Shown here piece by piece: positions 12,910 through 25,600 of a DNA stretch of 64,000 nt (within the stretch, counting starts at the first letter, position 1; every line of letters starts with the position of its first letter). A program made the position numbers and the translations under genes. The stretch is taken from contig VZRS01009566.1 in NCBI GenBank assembly GCA_013398055.1, positions 662,147 through 726,146 of the forward strand, in the 5' to 3' direction. This DNA is from Ifrita kowaldi. Taxonomy: Eukaryota; Chordata; Aves; Passeriformes; Cinclosomatidae. The notes below the pieces were generated by a model. The model worked only from the letters and a program-made list of their open reading frames with translations. It had not been told where the DNA came from and did not search any database.

Positions 12910-15349
12910 CTGAGGAAGGAGATACACACATGTATAATGTATAGAAATGAAAAACTTATGTTATTAACTGAAACACCTCACTGACATTTACAGTCATAAC
13001 TTGTTACATAAAAATAGCTGCTTCTGAACAGTCAGTCTACCCATTCTTGGAATAACCCAGGTTAGGCAAGCCTCAGATGACTTTTAAGACACATTCAAGT
13101 CTCATGAGGCATGGATATACTCTGCAAGCCACCTCAAAGTATAAAAATATCTTGCCACAAAGCTTAGAGATGGAGTACATGTAAATATTCCAAATCAACA
13201 AAGGCCACTCCTGGAAGAGTAACTGTAATTAATTTTTGACATTAGAAATCAATGAGCACTGGAAGCACAACCCAAATCCTTCATGAGCAAAATTGCAGGT
13301 GCAGCTGTTTCACTGCATTGGATTTGTATAACTGATGAAGTAGAACAAAATGTCTCAAGCATCCATATTCTGTGAGCAGTGCTCATAAATTCACAGCATT
13401 CTTAAATATACTGCTACTGCTAGTCCTAGATGTGTCAATTACAAGACAAATAGCAGGACTGGACTTCTCCCAGTGATCCAATTCTGAATTCCCATGACAG
13501 ACTTTTTGCAATGTAGGCCCACTCCCAGCTCTAATATAGCAAAAAGCGAAATCAAAGATGACTTCTCATTTTTTCTACACAAGGCAAAATAAAAATACTT
13601 ATAGTTCAGCAACTGTTTCACAGACAACAAAACCTTATTTATAAAACTTGTCTTAAGTTTTTATTGACATTTTTGTATCAAGTTTGCCTTTCAACTAACT
13701 GCTCTAGAAACTTGCTGCTCTTCTTTTTTTCTTTCTCTTTTACAGGGATTCTCCTTAAGTTAAAAGGATAAAGCACATGAAGATAAAACACGCAGAAGTG
13801 GTGATGAATTGAGGGAGAAACTCCTCCAACTCTTGGCAAACTCTTCTAATAATTAGCTCTTCTCATTGTTAGAAATATGGCCTTCAATTCCCATCTAATT
13901 GTCTACTTTTAGGTCTCACCCTCAGAATCAAAGCAACAATGAATGATTAACAGACAATAGTCTTTTCTTCATCAGTGCTTTGCTTTGCTATGAATCAGGA
14001 GTTAAGAAAACTTCCATTTGTTTCAGATGGACATCTTAACAGTGTTACTTCACAGCAAGGGGTTTTATCAGCCAGGTCAGACAACATGAGCACTCCTGAA
14101 AGTCCATGCTGATATTACTTGGTCCTCACTGCTTCTGCATGTCCCAAAGCCGATTCCACAGACCTTCCTGATTGTTCTGGGGGCAATGGTGGGAATAGCT
14201 CAGGGGACCAACAACTAAAGTGACTTTTGCTGTAACCTCTTCTCAAAGCAGAGAACTGCAAGAACAAAGCCAAAGGCAGAACTCAAGTCATAACCCCCAT
14301 GCACAACTGCCAGTCTGGATTTAACATGTTTAAGAACAAGGAAAGATGTTTGTATGCACAAGGAAAAAAGATTTTGCCACAAGCAGAATAAAAGCCAGTG
14401 CTCTCTCTGAAGTGGTGACATATGCACAAGTTGGTTATTCCAGCGAATCACTGAGTCACTAAAACAAATTTTAAGAAATATATATTAATGCTCTTTGAAC
14501 TGTGCAAGCTGTATTTCATTAACCTTTCCTTCGCCAGATGTATTTGGAAAAGACTTTTGTCCTGAAACAACAGTTATATCTGTGTATGTCTATGACAGCA
14601 CTGAGTGAACAGTGGGAAAATTATTTTTTAGTTTTACAAACACAAAATACTGTTCTAAATCCCTAAGCACAATAGGGCCAGACACATGCACTCATTAATC
14701 AGCTCAAGTCAGGAAAATAACCAGATGAAACTATGTCAGCAAGTGATGCACTTGAAACACTTCAGAAAACACACCATACACAGTATGCCAGATACTACCT
14801 GACCCCTTGTTTTGCACAAAAGATACTATGCCATTAAAAGGATACACTAAATTGTAAACAATGCATAACGTTCACATCATCTTTATTTCCAGGAATCACA
14901 GGGATGAAGACACAGCAAAGTTCACATGCAACAACAAATCAAAATAGTTTTTTTATTAATGTCTTTTTTGTTGTTGTAATGTTGACTGACCTTCATGCAG
15001 ATACCTTAAAATCCTATCAACTCCACTAGAGATCAGCACACAGCTTTCAAGCCCTTCAGTGGCTCTGCATCCCTTCTAGATACCGGCTGTATTTTGGGTG
15101 GTTTAAAATCCGTGTGGTAGGTTAGGGATAATATTTGTGCAACTTACCTTTTAATAAACTGAAACGACTTGTCAGAAGCTGACCTGAGTAACTGCAGAGA
15201 GCCACATCAACAACAGTATTCAAGCACTCATCTACCTTCAACTGCAGTGAGAACTGCTATGTTGCTAAGCAGGGGTGGAAATTTTAAACAGGCCTTTGAA
15301 CCAGCCACAGGTACAACATGGGGGTGATGGGGAAGCAAGTTTCTCTTAC
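12910..15349 (-). other. SRGAP1 intron 2
   Basis: This is an intron of about 2.4 kb with donor GTAAGA and acceptor CTTCCTCAG. Apart from the candidate 36-base cassette exon at 15148-15183, it contains ordinary unique-looking AT-rich sequence with no repeat family I can name. Confidence 0.88.
15148..15183 (-). other. Candidate 36-base cassette exon in SRGAP1 intron 2
   Basis: On the SRGAP1 strand, between exons 2 and 3, a strong donor (AAAAG followed by GTAAGT at 15147-15142) lies 36 bases downstream of an acceptor-like TTACTCAG ending at 15184. The segment has no stop in the required frame. Its phase fits both neighbours: AA from exon 2 plus G makes Lys, and the closing AG plus G of exon 3 makes Arg. 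Inclusion would insert 12 residues, SASDKSFQFIKR, just before KDQNLLSP in the F-BAR domain. The pyrimidine tract is only moderate (GGCTCTCTGCAG lies a few bases further up). Use of that other AG would give 44 bases and a frameshift. I know of no described exon here, so this is a prediction from splice signals and phase alone. Confidence 0.3.
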
Positions 15350-15545
15350 TTGTACTGTTGATGATCCTTTGTACTTCTTGTTTTTGCCATGAACCTCTCT
15401 GCTAGTTTTTCCAGGTTTCGGGAATACTCCATCTCTATTTCCGACTTCTTGCGGAAGAAATCCTGCAGATCCTGAAGAAGCTGCACTCTCATTTCAGTCT
15501 GTTGCTCCAGGCATTTCTGCTGCTCAACGAGTTGAGCTCGGATCT
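15350..15545 (-). CDS. SRGAP1: SRGAP1 coding exon 2 (F-BAR domain, N-terminal part)
   Basis: This internal exon encodes part of the F-BAR domain of SLIT-ROBO Rho GTPase-activating protein 1. That cytoplasmic protein binds and bends the plasma membrane through its F-BAR dimer and turns off Cdc42/RhoA downstream of Slit-Robo signalling. The translation starts IRAQLVEQQKCLEQQ and continues through LLQDLQDFFRKK and LEKLAERFMAKTRSTKDHQQY, about residues 24-87 in human numbering as I recall it. The QQKCLEQQTEMR and DHQQYK wording fits SRGAP1 better than SRGAP2 (which has QMKCLDQQCELR). The acceptor is CTCATTAG just above 15545 and the donor is GTAAGA at 15349-15344. The exon is 196 bases, starts with the last two bases of a Glu codon and ends with AA of a split Lys codon. 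The Met at 15561-15559 is intronic and is not a start. Recalled human SRGAP1 has Ala and Thr where this copy has Ser and Met (RKKSEIEMEYS). Identification is firm. Confidence 0.96.
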
Positions 15546-16334
15546 CTAATGAGAGAAACACATACCCACTCAGGTCAGTGAAAGCAAATGGGCTGAGTGT
15601 TACAAACCAAAATTACAAACACTCCAGTGTACTTCAGCCTCACAGCTACACCAGCTGGATCTGGATTTCAGCTCCCATGGCGGGATGCAGCAGTGGCAGA
15701 TCTCACTTCTACCACCACACGCTTAATGCCCAGCATCCTCCCACCTGCTGTCTGTCTCACAAACGGCTGTGAAAGGGGCTCAGGACTCTGCTGGGCTCAG
15801 ATGAGCCTCCACCTTCCTCTCCCATCCTCCTTCTGGCCTCTAGCACTAGCACAACATTCAGCTTGGAGTGATCTCCTTGCAGGAAGTGGTGCTGCCCCAA
15901 TGAATGGCTGGATAAACAAGCACCCTTTGGGCCAGGATCAGCCTGCTGACTGTCAGGTGTTCTATGCTGGCTTGTATCATCATGTACACCACAGAAACAA
16001 CCCTGTGACAAATTCTGGAGGCATTATCCATTTTAACTGTGTACAGGTGAGCTTCCATATCTGTCCCATCTGTGCCAGGGAGGAAACTGGTGTACTATAC
16101 ATGCATTCACCAATGTTTTACAACAAATATAGAGGAAAACACGTACGTATATTTAGAGATGACTATTTGAAAATTTGCACAAGGTTCCAGAGACAGTAGT
16201 ATATTTTTTAGGATTAAAAAAAATCAGATAGTTTAGAAGACAATATTTGCTCACAGTTCTCTTCTAGAGCAATAGGGAAAAGCCTCCAGATTTCTTACCA
16301 CTTTTTGCCACATGCAAAATTACTAAGTGGTAGG

Positions 16335-16384
16335 GTTTTTATTTTAGAGATTTCTGGGGTTTTTGAAATTTTTTTTTTGGTTGG
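16335..16384. repeat. T-rich low-complexity run
   Basis: Runs of T are separated by GG groups over about 50 bases, ending in a nine- to ten-base T run. It is simple sequence with no other structure. Confidence 0.75.
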
Positions 16385-19383
16385 TACTTCTTTAGCACTT
16401 TTATTTCCTGAGTGCTAACCATTTAAACACATTCTGAGAACACTTAGTCTAAAAACATCCCTCTGGTTCTTTAGAGTTCATTACACTTTTGTCAGCTGCC
16501 CAGGCACAGTGTACTCCAATACTGTGGAGTAAAAACAGGAGTAAACGCTTTGTAACAATAATATATGTACATTTTTTTACACAGTTTAATGCTGTAACAA
16601 GGATTTATCAATAGCAAAACATCCAGAAGTGATGCCCATGTAAATGCAAAATTGTTGTGAAATTTTACTTGATTCGCAATGATCTAACCACACTGTGGGC
16701 AAAAAGATACTGGAAATCTTCAATGCCCACAGCACAGTTTGAAATAGAAGAGCATTCTAAAAGTCAAGCTAACATCACAGGGAACTGCAAACCACTAACT
16801 AGTAATAACATCACAAAAAATTATCTGATGCATCTAGGATCTAATGCATCCTCACTGATCTTAGAGGAGGTATGAAGGCAGAGATCCACTCTGCTGGGAT
16901 TCAAGTGTGTATACTGAAATAAGTTGTACAAGCACATAAAAATGTTAAGCCAACATACTTGCTGGAGGAGGAAGACACTGCAGTATGTTCTTCTAGATCT
17001 CCTGTGAGCTACCAGCTGCTGTGTTAATCATTAATGAGACCAGCCATTTTTACAGTCTGGGAGGTGAACCAAAAAATTCATGGTTTGGTTTTCACTTCAT
17101 TTCAGATCAGTTTGTTGGAAAAGAAACCATGCCTCCAGCAAGGATGAGCCACTGTAATACAACACTGTATCAATGACATTCATGTACACAGAGGAGAAAA
17201 TCACATCAGAGCTGGAAGGTTAACAAGAGAAACAGACACTTTTTCGGGTGTCTACTACTGTTGATATTGCAATCATGGAAAATTCCTCTTTATGGGAAAC
17301 CAGTTGTACAGATTCACTGGTCAGAGGCAGCAATTTTGTCCATAAGCTAGAATTTTTACTAAATCCAGATCCATGTACATGGTCCCTATACTTTGGCCAT
17401 CTCCCTTTCCCACTCAAGATTTTCTAGCAGTTACTTTGAAAGCAGCATTTTGTATGGAACAACTATGTTCTGATTATTTTGTAGGTCAGTGTATCTTGCT
17501 GCTATAATTCTCCCTTTTTTAGGCAGGCTTTTACCATAGCAACAGGAATGAGCAAGATTTTAGAAACAGGAATATATGAATAGAAATACAAGAAACAATG
17601 AATAAGGGACAGCAGATAAAATAAGAGAAAACTGCCTTAGCTTTTTGATGCTATCTGGATTTCCAATGGACAATAGTGGCTTCCTTCAAACTTGTATTTT
17701 AAAAAACAAAATTGAAGCATGATCTATGAAAGCTGATGGAGATATACAAGCTCTGAATAGGGTTGATGAAATTAGGGGCTCAGGGGGCTGCAGCTTTATG
17801 AAGGAAGATTTGTCATTTCTGATTATTGGAATCTCAGCAAAGAGAAACAACATGTTGGCTCCAAAAAGCTGAGCCCATGGCCTCGTGCTGGAGGAGAAAA
17901 AGGGGAGATGTATACCCCACTCATGCTGGCTGACCACAGTCAGTCCAGAAGTGACTTCAATAGCAGCTTTCCTTCCAGTCTTTCACGTAATTCTGCTCCT
18001 CCATTTTTTAATTCTTCTTTCACTAACAACATGTGTAATGCCATACTGGCAGGCTGAGGAGATGGCAATGAAAATGATCAGAAAATGTTGTGATTTCCAT
18101 TTTCTGATGAGAGAAATGGATTAAAAAAATACCTCAACAACAAACTCCCAGAACAAGCACTGGCATAACAGGCAAGCAGCCTGAGCAGCTGTGTATGACA
18201 AAATCACAACTGTCCAGGTACTATTAACTATAATAGACTACCCATTACCTACTGCTATGGAAAAATGCACTAAGGAAATGAATGCTATTTTCTTCAACCA
18301 GTTCACATGTGTGATGTCCCGAGGGCTAGAAAGAGAGGCATGGAAAATTGCTGCACTGAATTCAAAGAAACAAAGCCAGTGAAGTCCAAACTCCATAGAT
18401 ACAGAGACAGGTGCAGTAAGTAAGAGAAGGGTGCCTGTCTTTACTCTTATTTTGCTGGCACATTTAAATTCGAAGTCAAATTGGTACCAGTTGTAATGGA
18501 CAATGAAATTGTCCTATTCTGCTCTGCTGAGTGGCTGATGTCAAATTGCCAGGCTATTTTGTGCCAGGAAAAGGTCCGTTTAAACCCTGGGTGAGTTAAC
18601 ACCTTCTCCTTCTTTCTCTTGGCAGCTTTGAGTCATGCTCACTGGTTTTCTGGCCAGGGGCTGGCTCAAAAGGAATCCCATCCATTTATACTGCAGCTTG
18701 AACAGACTGAGATCACATCAACTGGAAAAAAGATTAAATCCACCCTACACTTTGTCCAAGATTTGCACACACAATCAAAGCGAGGAAGCAGTTAATGTGA
18801 CTGCAATTAAATCAATAAACTGAGTAAAGTTTTATTTCTAAAGATTTTCATGTTAAAAAATATTTTAGTTATGCCCTCACAGACACCCTCCACTAGAATT
18901 ACTGCATTAAGTATAAAATTAGATTTTGTTTATGCCAGTTTTGAAGATATAACTCTAACCTTTCAACAAATCTTTATTTCTTTGACAAGTGGTTAAATCT
19001 GTGCACCATAAAAAGTAAAAAGAGACAGGATTATAGTTGCTTTGAAAGTTAAGTCAGAGCAGATGAAGCTGAACTACTGACATCACCCAAATCATAATCA
19101 TGAATAACTCATCAAGGTTACCTCTTTGCACACAGTACAGTATTACAAATAATGATTTACATAGCACTGCAGTAATACACTGTACTACTCTGAAGGACAT
19201 GTATGTAACCAGTGACAGGCCAGTGCCCCACCTGATAGAACCTGTGGAGAGATACACTACAATGTGACACACTGATAACGCTGGCTACACACCAGCATGG
19301 AACAAAGTTCTTCACCTACACTTCACACACAAAAGCACCAGGCTCCATCAAACATCCCAAAAAGGTCACAGGAAACCCCCTCC

Positions 19384-19391
19384 TGACGTCA
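19384..19391. promoter_or_regulatory. Perfect CRE octamer TGACGTCA
   Basis: The palindromic cAMP-response element octamer TGACGTCA is present exactly, just before a GC-rich segment (19440-19900) within AT-rich intron. CREB/ATF factors bind this octamer. One octamer is expected by chance about once per 65 kb, less when it holds a CpG, so a single hit is only suggestive. Confidence 0.2.
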
Positions 19392-19439
19392 GTAGATGCA
19401 CAACTTGTAAACACATGGTATTAACCAAATTAACCCATG

Positions 19440-19900
19440 GACAGACCAACACTGCATGCAGACTGCTGCCCTGCTGCAGAACTCCCTGCTGCACTGCCCA
19501 CCCCCATCCCTGCCCTGCGGTACTGCAGCGCTCCAGCCATGCTGCACTAGGCTATGCCTAGCCTTTCAGACCTTGGAGACCTTTCAGACCACCACAAACT
19601 CATGACCAACTCTCGAGCAAAGCAACTCTAAAGAATGCTTCATGGGGCTATCAACACACCAGCCGGAAGATGCTTCCTGCCTGAGCCACCCCAAGAGCTG
19701 TAGCAGCCTGCCACTCCTAGCTCCCATTTAAGTGGAACTAACTTTTGTGCTTGCAGAGCGGCCCTGACATAGGCTTTGGTGTTGGTGAAAGCTCTGGAAA
19801 ATGCCACAGAGCAGGACATGTCTCCCCAGTCACCCCCCTCGGCTGCACCGCAAGCCTCCCACCTCCTGCCTCACCCTGCCTGGCAAGGAGCTATATTTAA
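19440..19900. other. GC-rich segment in intron 1
   Basis: This is a locally GC-rich, C-rich tract with repeated CTGC/CCTGC strings (for example GCTGCCCTGCTGCAG near 19463) and a small internal duplication around CCTTTCAGACC (about 19562 and 19580). No open frame, splice pair or repeat family is recognised. It may be an old repeat or a regulatory segment. Confidence 0.3.
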
Positions 19901-20133
19901 GTCATGATTACAATATACAAACTATGCAGACATATTAATCCAGTAGTATTACTGGATAATCATACCAACAGCCTCAGGGCCTCACCCTGCAAAAGATCAC
20001 AAAAGCAAGTAACTCAACAGAACTCTTTGAGAGTACAGAGGCTCTCACAAGACATAGTTATGCAGGTTTTATCTCTTGAGTAGCCAGACAAAGCCGCATC
20101 CCCTCCCATTTTTCTTCAAATGCCTCCTTCACA

Positions 20134-20178
20134 GAAAAAAAGAAAAGAAAAAAAAAAGGAAAAAAAGGAAAAAAAAAT
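20134..20178. repeat. A-rich low-complexity run
   Basis: Poly-A is interrupted by single G or GG over about 45 bases. No retroposed sequence is recognisable next to it, so it does not look like the tail of a retrogene. Confidence 0.9.
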
Positions 20179-22640
20179 TAGATTAGTTCTAAAACACCCA
20201 GAAATGTCTCATCAAATGCACTAAAACCAGTACACGGTACCTTAGACTTTGCATTTCTAAACCATCACATTTAGTCATTCTTTTTACCCCAGTGAGCTAT
20301 CAACACACATATCCCTCATTGTCATGCCAGTGATATCCAGATCATATTTCATAGGAAATATTCAGACCTGAAATTCAGCCTAGATATAATCTGGCCACCA
20401 ACATGCGTTTATAATTAAGCAGCTATTGCAGCATTAATCATCTTGCAGTTCCTCCTTGAAGGCACTTGAGTCTTACACGCCTCTCATTGTGCCCCAGTTA
20501 TTTAGCCTGAAGAACTGCTCGTGTCTACCCCTGCTGCTAGAAGCTGGGGTACTGCATGGGGGGACTGATCATTTCAGTTTCATTGCAGCCATTGCCTTTG
20601 TAAGGACTTGGTTTTGGCTTCTTTGTCAAGATGAGCAGAGCTTTGGTCCAGCTGCATGCAGCTGGCCAACATCTGCAGTTTAAGTTTTGTTTCAGAAAGC
20701 ACTTATCTCCAGCCCACTGAGGATGCTGCCAGCAAAGAAACCGCAGCAGGAATCACTGAGAGGGGCCTGGAGGTGTCCCTGTGCACAGCTAGTACTCCTT
20801 AATGCCATGTCCCATCAGTGCTCCCACACTTCCCAGGGACATTATTGTTCCTCTCAACAGACAAGAAGATAAAGATGATGAAAGCTACCAGATCAATGCT
20901 GGATGCACAGACCCAGCTGCCAATACTTGTCTCTGAGATACACAGCCTAAAGATGCTAGTGCTGGAAAGTTTTTATTTCTCAGAGACTTGGCTAGAAAGC
21001 TATTCAAGGATTTCTATGACAAATGGCGAGGGAAGCTCTGTGGTCAGCAGGGAGTCTGGCTCACACTCTCTCCCAGGTCCTTGTTGCCACCATTTTCTTT
21101 GACCACAAGCAGGAAAATCCACTTCAAAAGCCAGGAAATTCCACCAGACTGACAGCTAATGAGAGATGCTGGGGTAAAGATCTTGGAAGCTGCTGCAGAA
21201 ATGCCTTTAAATAGATCATGAGCCTGTACCACAACATTAACCTCCTATGACAGACTAGGGGAAATCACTTCCCTGTGTTCACCACGTAAGAAGTGTGGCT
21301 ACAGACACACTGATGCCCTTGAGCCTCCATAGGCAGGGCTTTTGTGAACTTTGTTCTACCCTCACCCCCACCAATTTCACTTAGCATATTGAGCATACAG
21401 CTTTATACATGTCCCCACTTAAAGTGCAACCTTTGCCATGCACACCACAGCACTAAACTTAATTTTTGACTTTATGCTATTTTCCAGAGAATTAATTTCA
21501 GATTTTTTGTTTATTTGGGGGTTTTGGGGGACGTGGTTGAGGTTGCCTGTGACAGATCACGTCTTCAGGCTGTAGCATAGAAATGGATGGGGAGTGAGAA
21601 TCACGCCTGGTATCTGAAGGGCTGTACAAAGAGTCAGCAATCTGAAGCCCCTGTTGACATCTGTCAACCCCTTTAAAAACTGTAAACCATGTTCATTCAA
21701 GCACTTTGGCATCCTTGAAGATAAAAACCAATCCTTGTGCAGCCAGTAGCAGGAAAGCTGGTGTAGAAGCCATTTGCAGGATGCAGACAATTGCTTATGG
21801 GTCACTTCAGTTGTCCTGCTCAAAACAAAGGGAGCAGAGAAACAACAAATCCTCTCCTTAAAGCTGCAAATTTCATTTTACACATTCAAGCAAACACACT
21901 CCTGTCTACTGCAGTCACAGACTGGGCAACAACATGTTCCCATGCAGAATCCTGTAACTGGGGGATCCCAGTGGATGGGATTCAAAAAGGGCAGCTGCAT
22001 TAGGGCACCTTCCACCTTCCAGATCCTTTTGAAATGAGAAGACATGTCTGGAAGAGCCAAGAAAATCTTTAAACGTAGAAGAAGAAGCTTTTCTTCTTGT
22101 TGTTCTTGGACTAATGCCCTCCTGCTATTCACAGCCACAGCTGCTGGTCACTTGGCTGCCTACAGTCCGAGTCTAAATGGAGGGCAGTATGCCAGCTCAT
22201 GACTTGGCAGGACACTTTTGCCACAGTGCTACTGCCAAGCGACCATGAATTTAGGCAGGCAGTCTGCCTGCACCACATTTTGAGTGCCACTGCTTCTGTG
22301 GCAACTGCTCCTTTACACACGTAACTAAGTGCTGGCACTATGTCCTACCAAACCTTGAGCCTGGCATACTCTGTCCTTGTAGTCACAGGAGCTGGGACTG
22401 AGGGCAAAAAATTCTGTCCCTCAGACGAGAAGGAACTTTATTTTGCTCAACAGCAAAAGCTCAGCTCATCTCAAAACACTGCCAACCAGAAGAGTAGAAA
22501 GCAAAGGGCAAGATGCCTCCCCTGCATCAACAGTGTGATTCAAGGTCTTTCATCAGTGACCAGCCCTAATCTCCTGCTGTGGGAGCAGATACTCTCCCAA
22601 TCCAACTGCCCCACCTCTACATGAGCAAATCAGCTCTGCA

Positions 22641-22699
22641 AAGAAAGACAGAGAGAGTGAGAGAGAGAGGGAGGCAGAGAGAGAGAGAGAGAGGAAAAA
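22641..22699. repeat. GA-rich simple repeat
   Basis: This is an imperfect GA/GAGAGG purine tract with a pure (GA)n core of about 16 bases near 22677-22693. It is low-complexity sequence. Confidence 0.93.
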
Positions 22700-25600
22700 G
22701 GAGTCTGTGCAACTATCTGCCAAGCAGAGAGGTGATCATAAAGTAGGTCTCTAAAAATCCATTTAGGGCATCCAAACTGTGTCTAAACTAAACTAAAGAT
22801 CTATGTGAAAACTTCTTCTGAAGCTTCTGATGGGCTTCAATCATCCTTTTTTTTATGCTTGTTAAAGATACCATGAGCCTTTCCTTGCAGACTTAAATTG
22901 CGGGCACATGAGAAAATTAAAAAGAAATCAGAATGCCCAAATCCTTCTTATCTTCCCACCAATGATGTATCTGCCAATAGAACAGAAAAATGACTCATGG
23001 GTCTCCTCTGAAACATTCTTTGCACAATGTCTGGAAGGCCTGATTGGCATTAGCACTCTATGAGACAAAAAATCCACACAAACCAGAGGGTCCAGTAGGA
23101 AAGAAAACCCAGTTCGTCACGATCCGAATAGTAACGAAAACCTAATGCTCTTAATTAGCTTCCTTACTTGTAAACTGAGTGAAATCAGGTTGAGTTCCTG
23201 CCTCAGCTGCTGCAAGGATGGAGGATGCTAAGGATGGATCTGCCTCTGGATAGTGCAGCAGTATCCACTCTGCAACAGACACTGCATCCCCTGTCCACTG
23301 ACACTGCCCTGAAATTACTCCAGTCTTAGTATGGGCACACATTCTTTACCTCCAGAGAAGCAGAAACCTCCTGACCATGCAGATGTGAGTACAGATTGCA
23401 CCCAGACCAGCACCATTTCATTTTGTTAAGCTCTACTTATTTGTCACAATAAAACCCTTCCTTCCTTCTTAGTATCTCGGGTGCAGAGCTGACAAGTAAA
23501 AACATCTGAAAGGCTTCTTCTAGAAACGAGATGTTGAGAGACGTGCCTTTTCTTGACAAAAATATTAATTATTCTGAACCTCTGGCAGGTGACATAGCTC
23601 TTAAGATGAAGAGTTATGCCGGTAGAAGTGCAGGCCAGGAACTCCTGAGCAGCAGGATAAGCAACAAAGTAATGAAATCTGCGCATCAGTCAGATAAGGC
23701 ATCTCCTGTACATTGATAACTATCACTGTGATAAGACTCAGAAATTAATAACTAGAGAAAATGCCCTCCCTACATCCTGTGAAAATGATTCTCCATGCAT
23801 GGCACATCTTCAGGAGGTCAATAAAACATTTTTAGGATGACACACACCCTGGTGCATGCCATAAGTAAGAGCATGCATTTGACACAGCCATGACTTTCAG
23901 TGACAGCTCATTAAGTCCCAAGGTGAAGTAAGAGTGCAGTTAAGCACAGAAAGGAAACAGTAATCTGTGCTGTGTGCCAGCATTTTACCCATATTCCTTT
24001 TCAGTTCAACCTAACATACAGTAAAATACTTTCACTATTGCTCATTTAGCTTTGATACATTTAACTCCAACCCCCCAACTTAATACACTGAGCACCTTTG
24101 TGTTTTTCTTCTAAAATAAATATGTAGGTTTTTTTCTGCAACAGATCCTGCTCTTCTTCACTGAGACAAACAGCTGTGCCACTGAGACGCCTCCAACACC
24201 AGTTTTAAACTTTATGGACATATCCCGTGCTAATCACTCACCTGAGTACATCCTTATGGTTACTTAAGGCCCTGTCTGCCCCAGCCCACCAAGTGGGGCA
24301 AAGAATGCTGCTTTGGATGCTGGCACACTTATGGCAGAGCATTAGCCCCTGCCCATAAGCACCCTCCTTGCCAGCAGCACAGACCAGGGATGGTCCCCAC
24401 AGCCCTGCATTGGTGAGGTGGCAGTGGGACATTAGAGCTCCTCACTCACCCACTCAGTGCTGCGTGAAGAATGGCATCTACCACCCAGCACACCTTGGAA
24501 TGAAATTCTATCACCATGCTTCATACTTCTTGTACAGATTTAACTGTAAAAATGCAAGTCTGGCTGAGGAGTATGTCTGTCAGACCAGATGGACCTTGAT
24601 CTGCATAATTTTTTAGTGGAGACTTGGCCTAAGTCTGCAAAGCAAAGTCCCAGTGAGGGATTACTGGTCTTCTGAGCATGACTATGATATTATCCAAAAG
24701 TAAATTTCAGTGTCTTGTCTCATTTTCACATAGCAAATAATACTGAATTTGACTCAATACAGGATTTAAGAAACAGGACATCGCATTTTGGGAATGGAAA
24801 AAGAAAGTTTTGTATGCCAAACTTTGAACAGAAAACTTGTATTTTTACTAATTAAACAAAAGAATAACCCCTATCATGGTGGAATTACTTCTGTCTGTGA
24901 GAGTACTAATAAGTGTAAAAAAAAAATCAGATAATCACCATGCTGGTTGATTATAACTATTAAACGAGTAGTAGTAACAGACAGGTATTTTTACGTGTCA
25001 CCTAATTAATAAGATTATATAAATTCTGCCATGCTTCAAATACATTTGTCTATGCAGTGCTCTGATTTGGTAAAAGGTGTAATGCCTAAGTGAGAAAATA
25101 AAATGCCTACTACAAAGGAAGGTTTTCTGTTAAGTTTGAACCCAATTACTCAGAGCCTCGAATTTCACTGACAGCAGCTGGGAAAAAACAAATCCTTCAG
25201 TGTCACAGAGCAGATTCTTCCTGCTACAGGGAAGTATAAATTGGACTGAGGACCACATTTAATTAAATTTATCTTCAGTCGTTACAGTAGGAGGAGAAGA
25301 AAGCCCCCACCAACCGAGGTTCCTGATAATGGGAACAGAAAAAAATATCCCATGAGACAGTAGGTAACTGTTGCTTACTCACTCAACGGTAAGATAAAGA
25401 ACAGTATCTGCAATAAATGAAATTTGGGCTAAAATAATTTGCATATTTCCAGGTCCCCCGGAAACAGCCTTCAATCTGTTGGAAGTTAAAAAAAAAAGAA
25501 AAATATCACTCCCATTTTTTTAATGAGATGAAATATCAGAACAAACAAAATTTAAAGTTGATGACTTGTAGAACCCAGTATCTGCATCACCTTTCTGCAT

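Noticed and set aside
20490..20540. Possible CR1 similarity (CCCCAGTTATTTAGCCTGAA)
   Set aside because: It resembles the CR1 string GGGGTTGTTTAGCCTGGAGAA for about 20 bases only, and the flanks do not continue the match.
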